Source: Jaenimonas drosophilae
Lineage: Eukaryota > Euglenozoa > Kinetoplastea > Trypanosomatida > Trypanosomatidae
DNA: 64,000 bases
Assembly: GCA_030849065.1 (NCBI GenBank)
Contig: JASAON010001608.1
Coordinates: 1-64,000 of the forward strand
Reading direction: 5' to 3'
Made by a program: the position numbers and the translations under genes. Below are positions 62,699 to 64,000 of the stretch, one piece after another. The stretch's first letter is position 1. Each line of letters opens with the position of its first letter. The notes under the pieces were generated by a model, which worked only from the letters and a program-made list of their open reading frames with translations, made no database searches and was not told the origin of the DNA.

Positions 62699-63302
62699 CC
62701 CTTCGTGGCCAACGGGCAACAGAATGGTGATGATGATGGTATTGTTGTTGTTGTTGGTGGTGGTGGCTTGTGTGTTTTTGCTGTTCGGGCTCAATGATGG
62801 ACCAACGATACTCTCTCCGTGTGCGTATCAATGAATTCGGGCACCACCAACACAGCGTTGATCAACGCTGATCTAGAAAAAAAAGAATGTGTGCAGAAAA
62901 AGAAAAAAAAGAATTATCCTCCGCGATCACTGGCGTGAGGTTTCCTCAGTCAATGCGTACGTGTGCGTGTTTGCGCACACGGAATCAATGACGATAATGA
63001 GTGAATGCACTCGAGTGAGGTGTGTTCTCCACGCCGCGATGGGATGAATCTAGAACAATGGGCTGACGGGCGCGCAATGAGCCCTTTCTTCAGCTGCACA
63101 AGAAAAAGAAGAGAAAGAGAAGGATGATGGTTGCAGAGATCGGCTTCTTCGTGTGATGATGCGGCACAGACATCAACGATGCAGTGGTATGCACCCTCCA
63201 ACGTATGCCACTTTTTTCTTTGGTTTTTTTAGAATGCGCTGGCTACGCTTGGCACACGTTGCCATCTCCGACAGATGAGCATTCAACACAAACGTTCCTC
63301 AC
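62699..63302. other. Intergenic spacer between two PIF1 genes
   Basis: No gene is seen. It contains A-rich runs near 62877-62913, which are T-rich on the minus strand and may be part of the splice region for the downstream PIF1 gene. Confidence 0.5.
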
Positions 63303-64000
63303 TCATTCTCGTGATGCAGAGATCTCTCCTCCACGACTTGCGCTGAGCTGCTCCTGCATCTCTTCAATGATGGCCGCCACCTGCTTCCGATCTGCACGAG
63401 CCTTCTTGGCCTTCTCAGATGCGCGCAGCGTTGCCACTTTTCGTTGGTGCAGCTGACGTTTGCGTCGTTCAGGGCACCTCCGCCACGTGGCTTGAATGAA
63501 GTGCGCGCAGCGACGCACATGCTCCACCGTTGGGATGCTGAGATCGAAGAGAAGATGGTCGGAAGACACACGAAGGAGCTCCGCGCGGAAGTTGGCCAGC
63601 GAGAGCTGCTCTGGATTGCGTACGCGGCTCATGGCCACGTAGAGGAGGTGCTCGCAGGGCCACATGCGTGAGAGCTCGAGATGCACCCGCCCAACCAGGG
63701 TCAGGCCTTGCACCTTATGTACGGTGAAGGCGTAGGCCAAGGTCAGTGGCAGAGATACGCTGCCGAGACTATAAAAGTGCGTGTTGGCACAACCACCAAC
63801 GGTGTGTGTGATGGGCGGTATCACCTCCACGCGACCTCCGCCAAAATCAATCTCGGGCACCATGGCGGATTCAAAGCCATGCTCGATGCGGAGGAAGTTG
63901 GCGTAGCTCTCAATGGCCGTGGCACGTGTGGCACTGTTTGCTAAGTAGGGCGAGAGGAGCTCCACGCTCAGACGACGGAAGCCAACAACGGTGCCGAGAC
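63303..64000 (-). CDS. PIF1-family helicase, C-terminal part (runs off the window)
   Basis: The frame is open through the window end at 64000, so the N-terminus and Walker motifs lie outside. The visible 232 residues include GTVVGF (as in the motif IV-downstream region of the neighbour), a divergent stretch, and then the motif V-VI block [14 protein letters not shown] ... [16 protein letters not shown] identical to the neighbouring PIF1. The C-terminus differs: [17 protein letters not shown], then a strongly basic Arg/Lys/Gln helix ([20 protein letters not shown]). A tandem paralogue of the upstream-window helicase, most recently homogenised in one segment. Confidence 0.88.
   Translation of the reverse strand, partial: LGTVVGFRRLSVELLSPYLANSATRATAIESYANFLRIEHGFESAMVPEIDFGGGRVEVIPPITHTVGGCANTHFYSLGSVSLPLTLAYAFTVHKVQGLTLVGRVHLELSRMWPCEHLLYVAMSRVRNPEQLSLANFRAELLRVSSDHLLFDLSIPTVEHVRRCAHFIQATWRRCPERRKRQLHQRKVATLRASEKAKKARADRKQVAAIIEEMQEQLSASRGGEISASRE
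63604..63802. repeat. 199-bp block shared with 60339-60537
   Basis: Second copy of the near-identical segment; see the first copy for the single difference. Same orientation as the first. Confidence 0.95.

Overview
The window reads as nuclear DNA of a kinetoplastid protist, more likely a free-living, Bodo-like lineage than a parasitic trypanosomatid. Every convincing protein gene (23, plus one doubtful short frame) is on the minus strand, intronless and separated by short spacers. Where checked, start codons lie just downstream of a pyrimidine tract and an AG, as expected for spliced-leader trans-splicing. Kinetoplastid-flavoured products include a polyamine permease, a cap guanylyltransferase-like/N7-methyltransferase fusion, a kDNA-type ATP-dependent DNA ligase, PIF1 helicases with mitochondrial presequences and a possible RNA-editing-complex protein. 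A giant multi-PAS membrane protein of the type known from ciliates and amoebae argues for a free-living cell. The species call is inference.

Layout. Positions 1-10251 hold a left transcription unit: polyamine/amino-acid transporter, atypical protein kinase, small membrane protein, TPR protein, and the guanylyltransferase-like/cap methyltransferase. Positions 10252-12763 form a non-protein boundary: a GC-rich island with long C and G homopolymers, then four tRNA genes (Gly-CCC, Leu-AAG and two identical Ala-CGC genes in a perfect inverted repeat). Positions 12764-64000 hold a second, same-direction unit: glucosidase II beta, NOP9-like PUF protein, unknown protein, DNA ligase, the 3818-residue PAS protein, LRR protein, mitochondrial repeat protein, RCC1-like protein, BOP1/ERB1, tubulin polyglutamylase-like protein, USP-like protein, DUF2779 nuclease-like protein, tail-anchored coiled-coil protein, OPA3-like protein, 14-3-3, a polo-box-like protein and two PIF1 helicases, the last cut by the window end.

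The genes are not a functional operon; they are co-transcribed housekeeping genes, as is usual in kinetoplastids. Two themes recur: mitochondrial nucleic-acid or organelle functions (ligase, possible editing factor, DUF2779 protein, OPA3, PIF1), and ribosome biogenesis (NOP9, BOP1). The right unit is full of GAT/ATC, CAA/GTT and dinucleotide microsatellites, which also run into reading frames as poly-Ser, poly-Asp, poly-Gln or poly-Asn; the left unit nearly lacks them. The most interesting items are the giant PAS protein with FixL-like motifs, the DUF2779 protein with a degenerate Cas4/RecB-like half, the cap enzyme with an eroded guanylyltransferase signature, the tRNA/GC-island boundary, and a 199-bp near-identical block shared by the two PIF1 genes.
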